From Druceiella hillmani (taxonomy: Eukaryota > Arthropoda > Insecta > Lepidoptera > Hepialidae): a stretch of 64,000 nt of DNA. The stretch lies in NCBI GenBank assembly GCA_039881145.1, contig JAYKKI010000076.1, positions 11,835,001 to 11,899,000 of the forward strand, read 5' to 3'. The position numbers and the translations under genes are program-made. Numbering within the stretch: the stretch's first letter is position 1; each line of letters opens with the position of its first letter. Below, in pieces: positions 41,301 through 53,300 of this stretch. The notes under the pieces were generated by a model that was given only the letters and a program-made list of their open reading frames with translations, had not been told where the DNA came from and did not search any database.

Positions 41301-44300
41301 AAATTCCTTTTCAATCCTGGAGGTTTTTGAACGATGTTATGTTGCAAAGTCCTTGATCGCGAAACCGGAGGTTGAGATGACCAACGGAACCATTTTTTTC
41401 CGAAATACTTCCGGTATCTTGCCAATGGAACTTCATCATCGGAAGATGCATCATCAACTGGCAGATCATCATTATCGTCATCTTCATTTAACTCGTCAAC
41501 ATCAATTTCAGAGTCCGATTGACACTCACCATCAATGACGTGGTCTATTGGTACATCTTCTACGTCACTGCAGTCTTCATTTGGTAATTCCGGCACGTCC
41601 CTTTGATCCTCGGAATCTGAGTCACACTCTTCTACTGATATTTCGATCACGATCAGACATGATAAACCTAAAAAACAACAAGAAAATGTTAACACTAAAA
41701 GTAACGAAACAACCTAACGTCGGTCACCATGACCGCATACGAAATATATTTACCTTTATTTTTTTACTGCACGCACGTGTCGATAGGTCGAGCGCAGGGC
41801 GCAAACTGGAGAGGGAGGGGAAAAACTACATAGAGTCACAGGCGCGTGGCCCGCGTAATAACGGAAATATTTGAAAAAATATATCGTCTGGAGTCACTGT
41901 GACCAACGCTAGGTGGTTAAGGGTTAATGTGGTCCGTCATTCAGAATTTAAATGTTATCACGGTGCTCTCAATACCGATTCGAATTGCAAACTAACACTA
42001 TGAACACGTCGAAGTTTATTTCGGCAGCCGAAATTAACATCGCGAAAAGTCTATTCACGTGCGTTATTCGTTCCGGGCTGTTGTTTATCCAACACTTGTG
42101 AGTTATTTTTTTTAAATATTTAATACATTTAGCGTTAACTTTGTGGAAATTCATTATCACTTAATTTTTATTCACAACTAAATGAAACTACGTGATATAG
42201 TATTATTTCTACTTTATTTAAATTCTTAACCACGACCTAAGTTTCGTTGTATGACAACATCTTCAGGTGGGCAATTTGTAAAGATTCCCACCTGAAGATG
42301 TTGTCATACAACGAAATCTAAGTCATTTTTTTAAAGTTAATTAAATTCTAAACAGCTAGTTGTGAACTTTTCTCTACTATCCTATCAATCCTGCACAAAT
42401 AGAAATATTCCCGCAAGTGACAAAACAACGTAAACTAATTGAAAATACCGATGAATTATTGTTTTGATCAAATGACGACACATTTTTCATACGGAACACT
42501 AAATCAACACTGGTTCATCCTTTCAATTTGTGAAACTAATTGCAACTTATTAAACATCTAGCTAAATCAAAAAGCATGACACTTCACTTGAAACAGCAAA
42601 TTGTGGCGTAGTCAACTATCCTTTTGTTATTTCAATGATTTCAGTTAATATTTCGTCATCAAATGTTGATGGGCGCACGTTCAGCCGGTCATTACACATA
42701 TTAAAAGTAGGCCATGGTGACAAGCCGATGCCCAGAGACGTCTCTAGAGGGCGGACTTGCTCCATTCTGCGGTCGAAGCAAACGGCGAACTGCGTGTCAG
42801 ATTGCGACCGCACGCATTCGCCGCGCCGCGCCTCAAGCCTTATATACAGTACTCACAGTACGAAGAATTCCATCCTCGGTACTTCGCACTTATAATTCCA
42901 TTCGGGAAACATTCACAACTATTCTGATCCTCTACCGATCGATCCACAATTTATTATCTCAGTTTCCTTCCGCTCTCATAACATCAAACATCGAACCTCA
43001 TAACCAAATTAGCGTTTGATTTAAATTGCTCTGAAAATTATGAAGACATTTCGCGTATGCGTTACTTAAACTAAGCTAATCATTTTCTATGCTACGAATT
43101 ATTCAGCCTGCGATCGCTAAGTGTATATAACCTTCAACGGTGCGAATGACCTAAATTACTTTCAGCGGATCGGTAAGATCGCTATTTACTCCCGAATTAA
43201 CATTTTAATGTTTTCACAACACAAAATTAATTAAAGGACCGCTGTAATGTTATTTTCCCAGTGGGTGTGTAGTTTTAAGGCTCACAAAGGTACATTAATT
43301 AACGAGTGGAAATAAGGCCGCACGCTCGAGTCGAGCAACGGTCGGGGTTGGCGACCGCTGAGGGGCTGTGTAAATAAATAAAACCCTTCGCCCAATACGG
43401 TTCACCTAATATTATAGCCCACTTTCACCGGTCCAGTGATTTAAGACGCTAGTGAGATTCTACCTTACTACATTTATCTATCACCTTCCTAACTAGGTGT
43501 ACCTAATATGTTTAATGACATCAACAATTTACGAATATACCTGAAAGTTAAATAACACTACAATGTTTTATAAACAAATTAACGACTCAATTGCTACTTG
43601 GCCGTCCCTCTCTCACAGACTTTTAGTAATAATATAAAACTAAGTAAGGAAAAACAAAAAATAAATAGAAAGCCAAGTGAGCCTCAATACAAGAGATCAA
43701 AGGTTTATTGCATAACACAAATGACACAACTAAATCACTTCGCGCGTAGGTTTCTTTTTTCTCTGAGAACATGTCACATTAGCTAGTTACTAATTGGTTC
43801 ATTAATTTGAGAATTAACTTTATCATTTAGATAGATTACATTTTCTCTTGTCGTTATTTCTTCATATACCAGCTGAAGACTAAGACATAGTCTTAACGAA
43901 TATACACGACACGCTTACATTATAAACAGCAAATTCTAATTAATTATTTTATCAAATCAAAAAATAATTTATTGAAATAAACTATAAGCTGAATAAATTG
44001 AACATTTACATAAGTCAATGCAAAAATAAAAGCACTGTTCGCTTATCTATTTGAGCAACAATAACGATCTAGAAGTTATTAAAACGCGTAAAAAATTGTA
44101 TTCATCTTCTTCCTTCACGTCCATCCTCATTAAAATTACGAACATATCCCGTCTCCGTCGTCGCTAATTACACTAATGTGGCTTTCGATCAGTCTATGAA
44201 CCCATTTTCCGTGTAATATGTACCACACACACTGTCTTGATGAAGAATTATTGAATGAATTAGACCTTCATCAAAGGACAGAGATATAACAGATTATCTC

Positions 44301-47300
44301 TGTCCTTGGAAAGCAATTACATTCATAAAACCAATCCCGTCAAACCGTCGAAATACAATATAAACACTTATATTTAATATATATAACCCAAAGAGTCCAA
44401 TTATCTCTTATCTATTTATGACCTTTGGTTTCGCTCCGAAGATTTATTCAAATGACTCTTTTTTAAAGTGAAGTGAAGAGTCCAAGTGAAGAGATTCCGA
44501 AATGGTTATTTATTACAAAAGATAGAAATGACACGTTATTTCTTGTTTTTTTTTAAAACGTGCATGTTTAGAATTATCCGAGGACTGAATGTTTATAAAA
44601 TAATTTCTCATACGACATCACGTTATATCAGATATTTCCGGGCGAAACTTAAAATAGCGTCCTCATGTTCACTACCGTCCCTACGTCTATTGCGGCTGGC
44701 GGCCTGACCGCGGTGCGGATGTTAGGCGCACAATTACGCAAGCCCTAGGGCAGGGACTGTGATCGAGTGGAGAGGTGCATGACCTACATCGTGCTGTGAG
44801 ATAATGCGAGCTACCTCGCCGGGCGTTCCTGCAGGGCGTCGACGTATTACTGTCTATTAAATTATTCAATGAACAACCTCGTTTGAACTTTGTACTGATT
44901 CACATTTTACAAGCTAACAAAACCAAAATATAAAAGACAAGTCACACCTAAAACGATTATTTACAAGACAACGTATGTATCTGTATATAAAATCTATTAT
45001 AACAAAATATTGCTCCGCTAGAACGTTCTATAGTTGCCTTCGGGTTTTTATTATAATACATATTGAAAATTATCACCAACAGAAAAAGCTTCAATCAATG
45101 AACACCGGTAACCATCCAGATAGTTACCCATACTAATATGGGTACAACAGTATCCTGAATAGTTACTCTGAAATCAAAATAACACAAGCAGAAAATAATT
45201 ATATCGAGTTATTTAAAAACCTATAAAAAGACCTGGAAGAAGGTAAAATTATTACATTAATGCGAGTATATGAAAGAAATTTTATAATCACTCATTGCCG
45301 TGCCGATCGTCAGAAACGAATTACATTTATTTTTTAAAGAATCAAAATTGGCTTTTCATCCTAGAGCGGTGGACACTCTACATACCCCTCGCTCTCTAGT
45401 TCTCTCGCTCGGTTTAAAAGTGGGTTGCCGAAAATATCATTCGAAACATAGACGCTCGTTCTGTCGTCATATATGTTGATTTGAATTCTTCCCGTTCCGA
45501 TGTAAATTTGATGCGGCGGACAAATAGAGTCAATATTGACCCGCGCCTCTCGTGCATAATGAATCAAGCCTGCGCTGGCTCTTTAACAAATGCGTCCGCG
45601 GAGCGGGCAAGCCACAAATGTGTGTGTTGAACAAACAGTAGACGAGCATGGACGTAGACAAATAAACCGCGTACGCAGGTATACAAGGAGCCCTTGCACA
45701 CTGGTCGACCTGTCAATTTATTGTCTAATGCCTTAAGTATTCCTAAACTGAGGAAACCACCCTGAAAGCCTTGATATACCTAATTCTGACAATAAAATGG
45801 ATTCACTGTAAACTAGATTGCATGAGCTATTTTAATGTTTAAAACGCTTAACAAACTCAAAATGTAAAAGCACGAGTGAAAATAGATTAAAAATTAAAGT
45901 GAAAACGATTTTTGGATGCTTAGTCTAATCGGAAACGAAACTTATTTATCCAACGATCTATTAAAAATAAAATATGAAACCAACGCTTAAAAAGTAATCG
46001 ATATGGTCTATAGTCGTTGCTCTTCGTAGTACTCCAATTATATAGCAGAATACTTATTTTTTCATAGCGTATATTTAATACAAATGAATTGTTCAACGTA
46101 AATTTTAAAACGCACTTTGCTCTAAAACGTATTACTACTTCTGTATTGATATACTGATTGAATTTATAAGTATTTTCAATCCAGTAAAGGTAGATATTTT
46201 AACCAAATGTTCAAAACTACTGGTTTTGTTTATTAGTTTCTCCTTTGATCCATCTTCTATCTTCACAGTAATGAACAATTAATAAAAGTTATGAAAAATT
46301 GTTTAGAACGGAGTACCATTTCCGTTATCTATATTTCTCAATCTTATAGACCAATAATTATCTGCCAAATGTCATTTTTATGACAATAATCGGCCAATTT
46401 CTAATATTAGATATGCAGATCGACTTTCAATCAGTCAACGGTCCAGGCAGCACGGTTTTCGAGTAGTTCTATTAAATTTCTAGACATCATTATTATTGAA
46501 AATAAATAGTTTTCGCGGCAGTACGAATTATTAAGGTATCGCTGTCGTTGTTCCGTATACTAGTAGTTGTCGTCATTATGTGCGGTTCCATCGTATTGTA
46601 CGGCATAAAACTTCAGTTACCCAACTGATCCACATATCAATTGAGATTCTTAGGTAAAAGATGGTACGATTAAAAAAACTCTACTACCACAACGAAAAGT
46701 TCCCACACTTTATAAGAAAAGACGTATTTATCAAATTCCGCATATCTTTATTGCACTTCGTACAAAAGTGCGCTATTTATACCCATTATTTTCAGTCCAA
46801 TAAAATGTCACCCTAATACTCCCAATAGTACTTTCACTCCATCATATTTTCGATTCAGACTTCGACATTTAGCAACGTATGGTATTAAAACCAGAATACT
46901 TTATTGATACCTCAACATAGAGCAGAATTTCATTTTGAATCCTTGATATCCTTGCAAGCAGATATATATGGTCGGCTATAAATATATAACCGTCATCATC
47001 GTAATATATAGGTCATAGAAATAAATCTGCCATCTACGCATTCAACTTTGAAGTCTAGAGCATTTTTTTGTAAGTAAACAAGCAATATAATTCTGTTCCT
47101 ATTCTCGAAATGCTTTTACCGTGAGTCTTGAGAAACAAGTTTTATATTTGAGTTTATCTAATGAATCATTTTAATTCTAGTATGTAACATACTGTTTCAT
47201 GATTTTGAAAAGCAAACCACCATAATTTATGAAAATTATATTCTTTTGCACAAACTTAGTGCTACGTATACCATGTTATACTAACGTCTTATATTCGCAT

Positions 47301-50300
47301 TAAAAATACATTTTTCTCTACCTCAATTATTGTTACTTCACTTACCTAAGACACTGTAATTAACTAAAGCCACAGAATAATATAGCCTGACATGATTTCG
47401 AATATGAAGAGAAATGTTTATTTTGCTGTGATGACAAAGTAAATGTGACTCATTTGACAAATCCTCGCATGTTTGGGCTTGTAATTAACAGTGGTGAGTG
47501 CTCTCTTCTCGGCCAATTGTTATCAGCCTTTATGAGCAAGCTATAATCGCTAATATTACGTAGCGCTTTGTAATTAAAATTTATAAAGTAATTTAAAGTT
47601 CAGTACTCAGTTTAGAGTTTAATAGCAGTGCAAGTCATTCAAACAGCGTCGGAAAAGAGATGAACGTGAACCACATTCAAGAACTTCCCTCAGTACATTA
47701 AATAGATCTCAGAACTTGTTATTTAAATCGACTGCGAAAGCCTGTGAGAGAAATTAAACTTTGTAGCCAATTTGGTGAGTTTTCCTTTAATATGGATAAT
47801 TGCCAAAATTAAAATGACTATTAGATTAGTTTTTAATCAATAGATTGCCGATATAACCGTATTAAAAGAAAAAAAACTGCATCGGAATAATACAATATGG
47901 TTGAAGCATGTTTTAAATGTTAGAAACAAGATTAAGAAGGTATAAATTAAATACGGAATCGAATAAAATGAAATTTTGTGTCGACAATTAGATACACGCG
48001 TAGATGATGGAGGTGTGGGGACGATACTGACCTTCCCTAAGGCCGAGGGCGGCTTGAAATTTGAAATGCTTAACGAGGCGTCCTTCATCGAGATCCGCTA
48101 TCGCGGACTACGAATGTAGGGACGGAGCTCGTTATACAATATCTCGTTCGTAACAGCCTCCCTCAAACTATCGCCTCAAATAATGATTTCTTATCGTTTC
48201 ACTAAATATACTAAGCCATTCCAAAAAAACGTATTCGTTCAGCTTTCTTTTACATTTTTACTTACACGGAACGGACGCGTAATATATGCACATTAATGTG
48301 AATCAATCATTTTTTTGATTTTTTAAATGTGCTAACGGATCTCGCCCTTAAAGGTTTTTTGTCAATATATCAAATATCGTTTGTAATTTTTAAAAATAAA
48401 GGCGGTCAAGTGCGAGAAAAACTCTTAGCCTTACCGATGCGTAATATTATCGTTACGCTTTGTAAGCAGGTAATCTACAAATAACTAAAAAAAACGAATA
48501 CAGAAAAAAGAAGAAAAAATTAGTTTGTCAGATAATAATTTCATATAAAATTTTAATTTATTGTTTTTTTTAGTTTGTGAAACATCTTTAAACAATTCAA
48601 GATTTTAGGTCAACATTAACATTCGAAATAAATATGAAATCCCATCTATATCTATTGCATTGAATTAGCTTAAATTTTTACAGGACTATAGGAAAAATGG
48701 TATTGAAAAGCGAACAGTATAGACAAAATAAAGTAATCCTAAAACGGATTCTTTTTTTTCATCCTAAGGCTCAAAACCCTCAAAATGTAAAACTTTAGGC
48801 ACGATGAATAGTGGTTCTCAACCATGGTCGCATACTTTTTAAAAACGAGGGATTCGTATTGTCTGACTATACCGCAGTTATTTTCATGAAAACATCAATC
48901 GTGTATATATGTATATTTCTTTTGAATCGTTGTTTATTTACAACTTACATTTGTTAAATATGTAGTGATATGAGACATAAAATCCATACAACTTATTAAC
49001 AATTATTTGAATACCTCTTAAACATGTCAAACCTGTCGCTAGAAAATCGTGAGTTTACTTTGCGCATACAAAGTTCATGACGTCCGGCCGCCGCGAATAT
49101 TAAACGCTGATACAAACTTTCATCCTTCCCTTTTACAACGGGAGACCAAGATGACTGCGCTATTAATATTTTTAGCCGAGTTATTAAAATTCGAAATTAC
49201 TTCGATAGAAACTGTTACTCATTTGGACGCGTATGCCTCCCCACCCCCAGTATCCATATGAAAGACGTTTTTACATGAAAGAAAATATTTTAGGAAGCAG
49301 GCCATCAAAATATGAATCGAAATCAATAAAGTAGCTGCCGTTTACTAATCGCATAAAAAACAATAGGCAACCATTATAATAAGATTTTACATGGAACATA
49401 GTGTCATACATGCAGTAGATGCGGGATGATAGTATCGCGTACGGCGTTCACTGTTTGTGAATCACTGCTCGGGAACGCCGCCGCGGCCGCATCCCCCTTA
49501 TCTTGATTCACTCTCCGTTGAAATACTCATTACAATTTATCTCAGAATGTGATCAGGTACGCATAGCGACCGTAAGTTTTACTCGTTCTGTTTGTATTTT
49601 ATCGATAAATTAGCTTTCAGCCAATACGAAATAAGATTACGACGAAATGAACAATTTCGTACAGTTATTTTGATCTCCATATTTTATTCCCTTGCGAGAT
49701 ACGAAATATTTTGTCTTAATTTTTTATTCAATTATAATCCGTGAAAAATTACGTTGTAACAAATGAAAATAGGAAAAAAATTAAAGTAGTTGTAGTAGAT
49801 GGAATTATTAAAGTAATTCAAATATTTACATCAATCAAAAATATATTCTGCATTGGAAATGCTAACTAATCACATATCATAACTAATCACAGATGTAAAC
49901 AGTGTGTGTTCGTTCCGGTTTATTATTCGGACTAGCGAAAAAATACGTTCGTTCTGTTGTTGTCTGTCCATCCGGTCGTGCGTCAGTCAAAGCTCCTTTT
50001 CTCAGAATCGGCTTGAGATACCAAATTGAAAATAATACCATAACGGAGGCCTATAGCCTTACATTGTTGCAAACATTTCGAGCAACAAAAGATACAGCCC
50101 TTTAAAGCCTTAATCATTGATCATTTAAACCTATACAAAATAAACAAATACAAAATAAAACTATATTAGGTCGACCTACAATCTTGAATGTCGGTATAAT
50201 GTATAAGTAAAGGGAAAAATCCAAAAATCTATGTTTCCTAATCCTATGTGAAATTATACATTTTTTTTAATTAGTTTGTTTTCATGCCTGTGAAATATTT

Positions 50301-53300
50301 ATACTTCTAAATATATTAATTGAAAATACTATGTACCGTTAAATGTTGATACGAGTTTAGACTCTCGTCTAAACTCTTCTATCTATTCTTCTATATTCTC
50401 TCTGTGTTAGCTTGTGATGCGAGCTCTACTCGTGATTGACACGTGTTCGCCCACCGTAATTACCGAACCTTCTTTTTATGATTGAAACACGTTTATACTG
50501 TTTCCAAAATATGTAAATTACGATACTGAACCTTTTGTAATGACTTGTTTATATGGATAGGTTTCACATTGTGCCCGAGTACTTCCGAGTCAGTTTCGAC
50601 ATTAGCGGCCACAATTTGGTGATACGGGAACTATTTAGACCTTCATACGTTCGGCCTTTGAGAGAGGGAAGAGTGACGACGGCCGCGGTCCTTGGACGCG
50701 ACGGACGGCGACACGTTCGAAACGAGGCGTTTACCGCAGAGATTGATGGCGTTTAAACGAGACGCGAGCGACTCCCGCGAATTACCTCGTCGAGCATCCG
50801 CGCGTCCCCCGCAGTACACTCGCGCCGCTTCGCGCCGCACGCCGCTTTTCGCTTTCGTTGACGTCCATTTATTTTATTTCAAGCAAAACTCATCCGGCAA
50901 CGATCGTCTAATGTGCTGCCGTAATGAAATATATACGCCTGTTTTATTACTTACGTTTTACTTTAATAATCAACAAAGGACCATTTCCCCTCTACTAATC
51001 CGAGTAGCGAGGAACGGTACGGACTGCAACAACCAGCCGATACACAGAAATATATAATTAGTAAAACAGAAATATATAATTAGTATCACACTTTTATGGC
51101 ATTTAAGGAGATTGATCACTACAACTTTGAATCAGAACGATCAGACGAATTAGTCAAAAATATTATTCGTAAACAAATTAATTCTGTATTAATCAAACAA
51201 AGTCATTCCGACTTCATCTCGGACGAGAGTATAAACCAAATATAGACGAAATACAACTACAGAGATTTAATTTGTCATCACCTTTCGTCCGTGCAGCTAG
51301 CACGGAGAACTCCGTTGGGGCGTTTATTTTCAATTACATCTTCGTGAGAGGCAAATATCTTCACTCTGTTTCCGTGTAGTTTCTTTTTCTTATATTCCTT
51401 TTACCAGTTTTGTTAAACGCAATACTTCCAACCTCCTAAATAAGTCGATATGTAAATTAATGATGTGCCTAAAATCAGTCGATTACACTTTTTTTAACGT
51501 CCTGAACTTCGTACGCTCTGAACTTTTGATTTTACTATTCATAAAACTTCATACCGGACGCTATATATGAAAATCTATTCTTAAGGAGTAAACTCCAAAG
51601 ACAACGTGTCTTACTTTTTCTTGCATAGTTTTATTCTTATTCTAACTGGTTTCAAAGCGGTTTTCTGTATAATTCACATAGGACAATTTAATTATTTCTA
51701 GTTATTCATATCTCGTCTCGAAGTGTTGTTTTGTTGAATTGTTACTACATTATGGAATAGATTGCCGATTTCTTTATAAATACTTTTTGAAGCATGACAC
51801 GATTGGCGTTATGTCAATTAATATTTTAAACTAATATTATGTTGTAGATACGTGACTCTAATGCAGGATTGCCACGCGTAAAATAACAAACATAAGACAC
51901 GTTGAGATCCCGGCCTACCTCCAGAAACCCATGAATCTAAATACAATTATTGTTTAACAAATTTTACCCTGTGGCAGGAAACAAAATCAACTAAAATTAA
52001 CAAAGTTTATTAGAAAATGTTAAAGAAAATTACCACAATTCTTAACCGTTCGCCGTAAAAATCACGATTCCAACCGCAGAAATATTATTTTTTTTAAAGA
52101 AACACGCTTCAAATACATTCAGTTTGATCCACAGAATGAGCTGTATGAATAATAGACATTTTCCTTGTCATAATAGACATGTGCCTGTATACTTTTGAAA
52201 TAGCCTTTCAAAGCTTTTTCATTAAGAAAATGAACAATTTTTTTTTCAATTTTCCTGAGATTTATTACGTAACTAATAGTTTAAAGTTGAAAACAATATC
52301 TCGTAGGAATTTAGTGAAAATTCATACTTACGGCCGTTCAATAAACAAATTAAGGAAAGTTATTAAAATCTAGCGAACCTGCTGCCAGTTTAATGTCTAA
52401 CATTGAAAACATATAATTGTCCAATTTAAACATTACAATATTTTATTTACCTGTCGTTATTCAGTTTCATTGGCAGGTGAGTTTTCTGCGCCCGTTTCTA
52501 ATTTATGCGTTTTGAAATAACTACCCCAACCCTCGTCGTGAGTTACGCGAAATATGCCAGTCTTGCGATTTCGCATCAAAGTGAAAGTGCGGCCGCCTGT
52601 ACGAACGGCGAATCGCAGCGGGCGGTCGATTGGTGCGCGACCTCTGACGGTTAGTTCAATGTCAATGTCGCGGGACGCCCGTGGCCGCGCGTGCCCGAGT
52701 CCCGAGGTCGCGCCCGCCGACTCTCCCGCGCAGGAAGCGCCCGCTCGTGGGAAACGTCGTCGCCTAGGGCGGCGCTGCCGTTTCTACCGGCTGTTCGGCC
52801 TAACCGATCGTTGCATACTAAAAGGTAGCTGAGGGATCGAAACTAACACCCATCGAACCTATGTATCGGTTACCGTTCCACCTGTACTTTAAACACTTAC
52901 AGTTCGTTTGAGTCATTAAATTTATTATACGGTCGACTTTAAATGCCATTTTTTTTCAATATATCTGCTTATCACTTTCATCACCATCGGTTGTCACGTT
53001 ATTGAGTACATAATATTTACTTGCCTACCAAAAAATTGGATTAGGACAATTTATACTCATTGTGCGACGCAGATGCGTCTATTGTACATTGTTTTATCCG
53101 TTTATTGAAGTTATGGGAAATATTAGTTTAATTATCCTATAGAAACGCCGAATATGGATAAACATATTAATTTGTTTATAAAAAAAACTTGAGTAAAATA
53201 CTTTCAGCAATAAAAAAATAACTTAAAAATATAGTGAGCATTTTCACAACTGTTATTGAAAAATCAATATAGTAAATATAAAAAAATAAAATCAGTATAA

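Larger units (their letters stand above)
42325..50177. other. Intron 1 segment: no gene recognised
   Basis: Mostly AT-rich. GC-richer stretches at 42.70-42.85, 43.32, 44.68-44.84 and 49.44-49.50 kb carry short frames without recognisable content. The hairpin at 44.27 kb and the repeat at 48.71 kb lie here. Confidence 0.35.

Noticed and set aside
40907..41874. Several + strand frames across the piggyBac element
   Set aside because: Antisense shadows of the minus-strand transposase.
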